Source: Hydractinia symbiolongicarpus
Taxonomy: Eukaryota; Cnidaria; Hydrozoa; Anthoathecata; Hydractiniidae
DNA: 64,000 nt
Direction of reading: 5' to 3'
NCBI RefSeq assembly: GCF_029227915.1
Contig: NC_079880.1
Coordinates: forward strand, 26,841,501 to 26,905,500
Shown here: positions 54,601 to 64,000 of the stretch, one piece after another
Layout of the letters: each line of letters begins with the position of its first letter
Position numbering within the stretch: position 1 is the stretch's first letter
Made by a program: the position numbers and the translations under genes
The notes under the pieces: model-generated
The model's database searches: none
The model's input: the letters and a program-made list of their open reading frames with translations, nothing else
Told to the model about the DNA's origin: nothing

Positions 54601-57600
54601 CTATCGCTAAATACATGTGGGGCGAATATGTGACGCAACTGTTGTAACTCCAGCGGATTAACACTGTTAGAAAGTCAATGAAATGTAGTTTTTGAAACTG
54701 TCTCTATTTCTTCAGCGCGAACTAATGGCTGGGATTGGTCCCACAGTGAAAAATGACTTATTTAACTTAATTTTTAAATAAAACGCTACCACAGTGCACA
54801 GTGCAATCGCTGAGTTCCAGCAATCAAGTCAAATTAAGAAGAATGTTACTTCTTGTAGTCAAACTGGCTCATTTATCACATTTACAAGGTCAAAGTCCAA
54901 AATCAGTTCAATTAAGTCCCACAGTCAAACGTTTCACTTTTAAAAGCGATGCAACCTAGTAATATCCGAATACTATCGCTAAGTACATGTGGTGCGATTA
55001 TGTGACACAACCGTTGTAACTCAAACGGATTGTCACCGTTAGAAAGTCAACGAAAAGTAGTTTTTAAAACTGTTTCTATTTCTTCAGCGCAAACAAATGG
55101 CTGGGTTTGGTCCCACAATAAAAAATGACTTATTTAACTTAATTTTTAAATAAAACTCTACCACAGCGCCCAGTGCAATCGCTGAGTTCCAGCAATCAAG
55201 TCAAATTAAGAAGAATGTTATTTCTTGTAGTCAAACTGGCTCATTGATAACATTTATCAGGTCACACTGCAGAGTTAGTTCAATTAAGTCCCACAGTCAA
55301 TCGTTTCACTGTTAAAGGCGATGCAACCTATTAATATCAGAATACTATCGCTAAATACATGTTGGTACGAATATGTGAGGCAACCGTTGTAACTCAAACA
55401 GATTGATACCGCCAAGAATTCGAAGAAATGTATTTTTTGAGAATGTCTCTATTTCTTCAGCGTGTGCTAACGGCCTGGATTAGTCCCACAGTAAAAAAAG
55501 ACTTATTTATCTAAATTTTTAAATAAAGCACTACCACAGAGCCTAGTGTACTCGCTGAATTCCAGCAATCATGTCGGATTAAGAAGAATGGTATTTCTTG
55601 TAGTCAAACGGCTCATTCATCACATTTATAAGGTCAAAGCCCAAAATCAGTTCAATTAAGTCCCACAGTCAAACGTTTCACTGTTAAAAGCGATGAAACC
55701 TAGTAATATCCAAATACTACCGCTAAATACATGTGACAACGAATATGCGGCTCAACCGTTGTAACTCAAACGAATTTATACCGCTAGAAATTCAATGAAA
55801 TGTAGTCTTTGAAACTGTTCCTATTTATTCAGCGCATGCTAACGGCCAGGATTGGTCCCACAGTAACAAAAGACTTATTTATCTAAATTATTAAATAAAA
55901 CGCTACCACAGTGCCCAGTGCAATCGCTGAGTTCCAGCAATCAAGTCAAATTAAGAAGAATGTTACTTCTTGTAGTCAAACTGGCTCATTTATCACATTT
56001 ACAAGGTCAAACTCCAAAATCAGTTCAATTAAGTCCCACAGTCAAACGTTTCACTTTTAAAAGCGATGCAACCTACTAATATCTGAATACTATCGCTAAA
56101 TACATGTGGGGCGAATATGTGACGCAACTGTTGTAACTCCAGCGGATTAACACTGTTAGAAAGTCAATGAAATGTAGTTTTTGAAACTGTCTCTATTTCT
56201 TCAGCGCGAACTAACGGCTGGGATTGCTCCCACAGTGAAAAATGACTTATTTAACTTAATTTTTAAATAAAACGCTACCACAGTGCACAGTGCAATCGCT
56301 GAGTTCCAGCAATCAAGTCAAATTAAGAAAAATGTTACTTCTTGTAGTCAAACTGGCTCATTTATCACATTTACAAGGTCAAACTCCAAAATCAGTTCAA
56401 TTAAGTCCCACAGTCAAACGTTTCACTTTTAAAAGCGATGCAACCTAGTAATATCCGAATACTATCGCTAAATACATGTGGTGCGAATATGTGACACAAC
56501 CGTTGTAACTCAAACGGATTGACACCGTTAGAAAGTCAACGAAAAGTAGTTTTTGAAACTGTTTCTATTTCTTCAGCGCGAACAAATGGCTGGGTTTGGT
56601 CCCACAATAAAAAATGACTTATTTAACTTAATTTTTAAATAAAACTCTACCACAGCGCCCAGTGCAATCGCTGAGTTCCAGCAATCAAGTCAAATTAAGA
56701 AGAATGTTATTTCTTGTAGTCAAACTGGCTCATTGATAACATTTATCAGGTCACACTGCAGAGTTAGTTCAATAAAGTCCCACAGTCAATCGTTTCACTG
56801 TTAAAGGCGATGCAACCTATTAATATCAGAATACTATCGCTAAATACATGTTGGTACGAATATGTGACGCAACCGCTGTGACTCAAACAGATTGATACCG
56901 CCAAGAATTCGACGAAATGTATTTTTTGAGAATGTCTCTATTTCTTCAGCGTGTGCTAACGGCCTGGATTAGTCCCACAGTAAAAAAAGACTTATTTATC
57001 TAAATTTTTAAATAAAGCACTACCACAGAGCCTAGTGTACTCGCTGAATTCCAGCAATCATGTCGAATTAAGAAGAATGGTATTCCTTGGAGTCCAATTG
57101 GCTCATTTAACGCATTTGCAAGGTCACAGTCAAGAATCAGTTCAATTAAGGCCCACGGTCAATCGTTTCACTGTTAAAAGCGATTCAACTTAGTCACATC
57201 GGAAAAAATCACTAAATACATGTTGGTACAAATATGTGACGCAACCGTTGTAACTCAAACGGATAAACACCGTTAAAAAGTCAATGAAATGTAGTTTTTG
57301 AAACTGTCTCTATTTCTTCAGCGCGAACTAACGGCTGGGATTGGTCCCACAGTAAAAAATGACTTATTTAACTTAATTTTTAAATAAAACGCTACCACAG
57401 TGCCCAGTGCAATCGCTGAGTTCCAGCAATTAAGTCAAATTAAGAAGAATGTTACTTGTTGTAGTCAAACCAGCTTATTTATCACATTTACAAGGTCAAA
57501 CTTCAAAATCAGTTCGATTAAGTCTCACAGTCAAACGTTTCACTGTTAAAAGCGATGCAACCTAGTAATATCCGAATACTATCGCTGAGTACATGTGGGG

Positions 57601-60600
57601 ACGAATATGTAACGCAACCGTTGTAACTCAAACGGACCGACACCGTTAGAAAGTCAATGAAATGTAGTTTTTGAAACTGTCTCTATTTCTTCAGAGTAAA
57701 CTAATGGCTGGTATTGGTCCCACAGTAAAAAATGACTTCTTTAAGTTAATTTTTAAATAAAACTCTACCACAGCGACCAGTGCAATCGCTGAGTTCCAGC
57801 AATCAAGTCAAATTAAGAAAAATGTTACTTCTTGTAGTCAAACTGGCTCATTTATCACATTTATAAGGTCACAGTCAAAAGTTAATTCAATTAAATGTCA
57901 CAGTCAATTGTTTTACTGTTAAAGGCTATGCAACCTAGTAATATCAGAATACTATCGCTAAATACATGTTGGTACGAATATGTGACGCAACCGTTGTAAC
58001 TCAAACGGATTAACACTGTTAGAAAGTCATTGAAATGTAGTTTTTGAAGCTGTCTCTATTTCTTCAGCGCGTGCTAACGGCCAGGATTAGTCCCACAGTA
58101 AAAAAAGACTTATTTATCTAAATTTTTAAATAAAGCACTACCACAGAGCCTAGTGTACTCGCTGAATTCCAGCAATCATGTCGAATTAAGAAGAATGGTA
58201 TTCCTTGGAGTCCAATTGGCTCATTTAAGGCATTTACAAGGTCAGATCCCAGGATCAGTTCAATTAAGGCCCACGGTCAATCGTTTCACTGTTAAAAGCG
58301 ATGCAACTTAGTCACATCGGAAAAAATCACTAAATGCATGTTGGTACGAATATGTGACGCAACCGTTGTACCTCAAACGGATTAACAACGTTAAAAAATC
58401 AATGAAATAAAGTTCTTGAAACTGTCTCTATTTCTTCAGCGCGAACTAACGGCTGAGATTGGTGCCACAGTAAAAAATGACTTATTTAACTTAATTTTTA
58501 AATAAAACGCTACCACAGTGCCCAGTGCAATAGCTGAGTTCCAGCAATCAGGTCAAATTAAGAAGAATGTTACTTCTTGTAGTCAAACTGCCTCATTTAT
58601 CACATTTTTAAGGTCAAACTTCAAAATCAGTTCGATTAAGTCTCACAGTCAAACGTTTCACTGTTAAAAGCGATGCAACCTAGTAATATCCGAATACTAT
58701 CGCTGAGTACATGTGGGGACGAATATGTAACGCAACCGTTGTAACTCAAACGGATCGACACCGTTAGAAAGTCAATGAAATGTAGTTTTTGAAACTGTCT
58801 CTATTTCTTCAGCGCGAACTAACGGCTGGGATTGGTCCCACAGTAAAAAATGACTTTATTAACTTAATTTTTAAATAAAACGCTACCACAGTGCCCAGTG
58901 CAATCGCTGAGTTCCAGCAATCAAGTCAAATTAAGAAGAATGTTACTTCTTGTAGTCAAACTGGCTCATTTATCACATTTACAAGGTCAAACTCCAAAAT
59001 CAGTTCAATTAAGTCCCACAGTCAAACGTTTCACTTTTAAAAGCGATGCAACCTACTAATATCCGAATACTATCGCTAAATACATGTGGGGCGAATATGT
59101 GACGCAACTGTTGTAACTCCAGCGGATTAACACTGTTAGAAAGTCAATGAAATGTAGTTTTTGAAACTGTCTCTATTTTTTCAGCGCGAACTAACGGCTG
59201 GGATTGCTCCCACAGTGAAAAATGACTTATTTAACTTAATTTTTAAATAAAACGCTAACACAGTGCACAGTGCAATCGCTGAGTTCCAGCAATCAAGTCA
59301 AATTAAGAAGAATGTTACTTCTTGTAGTCAAACTGGCTCATTTATCACATTTACAAGGTCAAACTCCAAAATCAGTTCAATTAAGTCCCACAGTCAAACG
59401 TTTCACTTTTAAAAGCGATGCAACCTAGTAATATCCGAATACTATCGCTAAATACATGTGGTGCGAATATGTGACACAAACGTTGTAACTCAAACGGATT
59501 GACACCGTTAGAAAGTCAACGAAAAGTAGTTTTTGAAACTGTTTCTATTTCTTCAGCGCGAACAAATGGCTGGGTTTGGTCCCACAATAAAAAATGACTT
59601 ATTTAACTTAATTTTTAAATAAAACTCTACCACAGCGCCCAGTGCAATCGCTGAGTTCCAGCAATCAAGTCAAATTAAGAAGAATGTTATTTCTTGTAGT
59701 CAAACTGGCTCATTGATAACATTTATCAGGTCACACTGCAGAGTTAGTTCAATAAAGTCCCACAGTCAATCGTTTCACTGTTAAAGGCGATGCAACCTAT
59801 TAATATCAGAATACTATCGCTAAATACATGTTGGTACGAATAAGTGACGCAACCGTTGTAACTCAAACAGATTGATACCGCCAAGAATTCGACGAAATGT
59901 ATTTTTTGAGAATGTCTCTATTTCTTCAGCGTGTGCTAACGGCCTGGATTAGTCCCACAGTAAAAAAAGACTTATTTATCTAAATTTTTAAATAAAGCAC
60001 TACCACAGAGCCTAGTGTACTCGCTGAATTCCAGCAATCATGTCGAATTAAGAAGAATGGTATTCCTTGGAGTCCAATTGGCTCATTTAACGCATTTACA
60101 AGGCCACAGTCAAGAATCAGTTTAATTAAGGCCCACGGTCAATCGTTTCACTGTTAAAAGCGATTCAACTTAGTCACATCGGAAAAAATCACTAAATACA
60201 TGTTGGTACAAATATGTGACGCAACCGTTTTAACTCAAACGGATAAACACCGTTAAAAAGTCAATGAAATGTAGTTTTTGAAACTGTCTCTATTTCTTCA
60301 GCGCGAACTAACGGCTGGGATTGGTCCCACAGTAAAAAAAGACTTATTTAACTTAATTTTTAAATAAAACGCTACCACAGTGCCCAATGCAATCGCTGAG
60401 TTCCAGCAATTAAGTCAAATTAAGAAGAATGTTACTTGTTGTAGTCAAACTGGCTCATTTATCAAATTTTTAAGGTCAAACTTCAAAATCAGTTTGATTA
60501 AGTCTCACAGTCAAACGTTTCACTGTTAAAAGCGATGCAACCTAGTAATATCCGAATACTATCGCTGAGTACATGTGGGGACGAATATGTAACGCAACCG

Positions 60601-63600
60601 TTGTAACTCAAACGGATCGACACCGTTAGAAAGTCAATGAAATGTAGTTTTTGAAACTGTCTCTATTTCTTCAGAGCAAACTAATGGCTGGTATTGGTCC
60701 CACAGTAAAAAATGACTTATTTAAGTTAATTTTTAAATAAAACTCTACCACAACGACCAGTGCAATCGCTGAGTTTCAGCAATCAAGTCAAATTAAGAAA
60801 AATGTTACTTCTTGTAGTCAAACTGGCTCATTTATCACATTTATAAGGTCACAGTCAAAAGTTAATTCAATTAAATGTCACAGTCAATTGTTTTACTGTT
60901 AAAGGCTATGCAACCTAGTATTATCAGAATACTATCGCTAAATACATGTTGGTACGAATATGTGACGCAACCGTTGTAACTCAAACGGATCGACACCGTT
61001 AGAAAGTCAATGAAATGTAGTTTTTGAAGCTGTCTCTATTTCTTCAGCGTGTGCTAACGGCCAGGATTAGTCCCACAGTAAAAAAAGACTTATTTATCTA
61101 AATTTTTAAATAAAGCACTACCACAGAGCCTAGTGTACTCGCTGAATTCCAGCAATCATGTCGAATTAAGAAGAATGGTATTCCTTGGAGTCCAATTGGC
61201 TCATTTAACGCATTTACAAGGTCAGAGTCCAGGATCAGTTCAATTAAGGCCCACGGTCAATCGTTTCACTGTTAAAAGCGATGCAACTTAGTCACAACGG
61301 AAAAAATCACTAAATGCATGTTGGTACGAATATGTGACGCAACCGTTGTACCTCAAACGGATTAACAACGTTAAAAATTCAATGAAATAAAGTTCTTGAA
61401 ACTGTCTCTATTTCTTCAGCGCGAACTAACGGCTGAGATTGGTCCCACAGTAAAAAATGACTTATTTAACTTAATTTTTAAATAAAACGCTACCACAGTG
61501 CCCAGTGCAATAGCTGAGTTCCAGCAATCAGGTCAAATTAAGAAGAATTTTACTTCTTGTAGTCAAACTGGCTCATTTATCACATTTTTAAGGTCAAACT
61601 TCAAAATCAGTTCGATTAAGTCTCACAGTCAAACGTTTCACTGTTAAAAGCGATGCAACCTAGTAATATCCGAATACTATCGCTGAGTACATGTGGGGAC
61701 GAATATGTAACGCAACCGTTGTAACTCAAACGGATCGACACCGTTAGAAAGTCAATGAAATGTAGTTTTTGAAACTGTCTCTATTTCTTCAGAGCAAACT
61801 AATGGCTGGTATTGGTGTCACAGTAAAAATGACTTATTTAAGTTAATTTTTAAATAAAACTCTACCACAGCGACCAGTGCAATCGCTGAGTTCCAGCAAT
61901 CAAGTCAAATTAAGAAAAATGTTACTTCTTGTAGTCAAACTGGCTCATTTATCACATTTATAACGTCACAGTCCAAAGTTAGTTCAATTAAGTGCCACAG
62001 TCAATTGTTTTACTGTTAAAGGCTATGCAACCTAGTAATATCAGAATACTATCGCTAAATACATGTTGGTACGAATATGTGACGCAACCGTTGTAACTTA
62101 AACGGATTAACACTGTTAGAAAGTCATTGAAATGTAGTTTTTGAAGCTGTCTCTATTTCTTCAGCGCGTGCTAACGGCCAGGATTAGTCCCACAGTAAAA
62201 AAAGACTTATTTATCTAAATTTTTAAATAAAGCACTACCACAGAGCCTAGTGTACTCGCTGAATTCCAGCAATCATGTCGAATTAAGAAGAATGGTATTC
62301 CTTGGAGTCCAATTGGCTCATTTAACGCATTTACAAGGTCAGAGTCCAGGATCAGTTCAATTAAGGCCCACGGTCAATCGTTTCACTGTTAAAAGCGATG
62401 CAACTTAGTCACATCGGAAAAAATTACTAAATGCATGTTGGTACGAATATGTGACGCAACAGTTGTAACCCAAACGGATTAACACCGTTAGAAAGCCAAT
62501 GAAATGTAGTTTTTGAAACTGTCTCTATTTCTTCAGCGCGAACTAACGGCTGTGATTGGTCCCACAGTAAAAAATGACTTATTTAACTTAATTTTTAAAT
62601 AAAACGCTACCACAGTTCCCAGTGCAATCGCTGAGTTCCAGCAATCAAGACAAATTAAGAAGAGTGTTACTTCTTGTTGTCAAACTGGCTCATTTATCAC
62701 ATTTTTAAGGTCAAAGTCCAAAATCAGTTCGATTATGTCCCACAATCAAACGTTTCACTGTTAAAAGCGATGCAACCTAGTGCTATCAAAAAAATATCGC
62801 TGAGTACATGTGGGGACGAATATGTAACGCAACCGTTGTAACTCAAACGGATCGACACCGTTAGAAAGTCAAGGAAATGTAGTTTTTGAAACTGTCTCTA
62901 TTTCTTCAGCGCGAACTAATGGCTGGTATTGGTCCCACAGTAAAAAATGACTTATTTAAGTTAATTTTTAAATAAAACTCTACCACAAGGCCAAGTGTAC
63001 TCGCTGAATTCCAGCAATCATGTCGAATTAAGAAGAATGGTATTCCTTGGAGTCCAATTGGCTCATTTGACGCATTTACAAGGTCAGAGTCCAGGATCAG
63101 TTCAATTAAGGCCCACGGTCAATCGTTTCACTGTTAAAAGCGATGCAACTTAGTCACATCGGAAAAAATTACTAAATGCATGTTGGTACGAATATGTGAC
63201 GCAACCGTTGTAACTCAAACGAATTAACAACGTTAAAAAGTCAATGAAATAAAGTTTTTGAAACTGTCTCTATTTCTTCAGCGCGAACTAACGGCTGAGA
63301 TTGGTCCGACAGTAAAAAATGGCTTATTTAACTTAATTTTTAAATAAAACGCTACCACAGTGCCCAGTGCAATAGCTGAGTTCCAGCAATAAGGTCAAAT
63401 TAAGAAGAATGTTACTTCTTGTAGTCAAACTGGCTCATTAATCACATTTTTAAGGTCAAACTTCAAAATCAGTTCGATTAAGTCTCACAGTCAAACGTTT
63501 CACTGTTAAAAGCGATGCAACCTAGTAATATCCGAATACTATCGCTGAGTACATGTGGGGACGAATATGTAACGCAACCGTTGTAACTCAAACGGATCGA

Positions 63601-64000
63601 CACCGTTAGAAAGTCAAGGAAATGTAGTTTTTGAAACTGTCTCTATTTCTTCAGCGCGAACTAATGGCTGGTATTGGTCCCACAGTAAAAAATGACTTAT
63701 TTAAGTTAATTTTTAAATAAAACTCCACCACAAGGCCAAATGCAATCGCTGAGTTCCAGCAATCAAGTCAAATTAAGAAGAATGTTACTTCTTGCAGTCA
63801 AACTGGCTCATTTATCACATTTATAAGGTCAAAGTCCAAAATCAGTTCAATTAAGTCCCACAGTCAATCGTTTCACTGTTAAAGGCCATGCAACCTAGTA
63901 ATATCAGAAAACTATCGCTAAATACATGTTGGTACTAATATGTGACGCAACCGTTGTAACTCAAACGGATTGATACAGCCAAGAAGTCGATGAAATGTAG
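51641..64000. repeat. Satellite DNA array, ~373-bp monomer (right block)
   Basis: The same monomer family and orientation as the left block, about 33 copies, running off the window end. From the junction to about 54440 it copies 30026-32830. Beyond that, other variants dominate, for example GGGGCGAATATG with a 2-base deletion. No gene, RNA or other transposon seen. Confidence 0.96.
56030..62000. repeat. Higher-order repeat, 8-monomer (2980-bp) period
   Basis: 56098 matches 59078, 57157 matches 60137 and 58270 matches 61250, all at 2980 bp (eight monomers). A shorter relation of about 1489 bp links 55441 to 56930. Boundaries are approximate. Confidence 0.75.

Overview
The window is animal-type eukaryotic DNA: a long AT-rich satellite array (1-34495 and 51641-64000) interrupted by one complete Polinton/Maverick DNA transposon, i.e. 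an endogenous adintovirus-like element (34496-51634, about 17.1 kb). The host cannot be named from sequence. The element's gene set, including paired hydrophobic coiled-coil proteins and a membrane-helix protein with an adjacent divergent promoter, resembles Polintons I associate with marine invertebrates; that is inference.

Satellite. The monomer is about 373 bp, with roughly 92 copies on the left and 33 on the right, all in the same orientation. Monomers form nested higher-order repeats: 6365 bp (17 monomers), 3728 bp (10), 1491 bp (4) and, on the right, 2980 bp (8). The short ORFs inside it recur only because the DNA repeats; I see no gene in it.

Polinton. It has 236-bp terminal inverted repeats (two mismatches), 5'-AG...TC-3' ends and a 6-bp target duplication TGTTGG made in a satellite monomer. 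Left to right it carries: protein-primed DNA polymerase B (-); an accessory region with a SAP-like/RING protein (+), a DD35E integrase (-), a small SAP-like protein (+), and inverted second copies of the RING gene (-, broken) and the SAP gene (-); two paralogous hydrophobic coiled-coil proteins (-) divergent from a long coiled-coil/membrane protein (+); then a leftward morphogenesis cluster (minor capsid candidate, major capsid protein, packaging ATPase, and five small proteins, four of them with a membrane or hydrophobic segment). At the right are a tail-anchored conserved Polinton protein (+) and a small, possibly ssDNA-binding protein (+). Polymerase and integrase would replicate and insert the element; the capsid proteins and ATPase imply that a virion stage existed. 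I found no adenain-like maturation protease.

Three genes (polymerase, major capsid, second RING) carry an in-frame TAG followed by an open frame that still encodes conserved sequence, so this copy is probably a young but decaying insertion. The most unusual structure is a set of related palindromes, mostly TTTGTTAC...GTAACAAA, at the 3' ends of genes and especially between convergent genes. They look like a hairpin 3'-end-forming signal and also bound the duplicated RING cassette.
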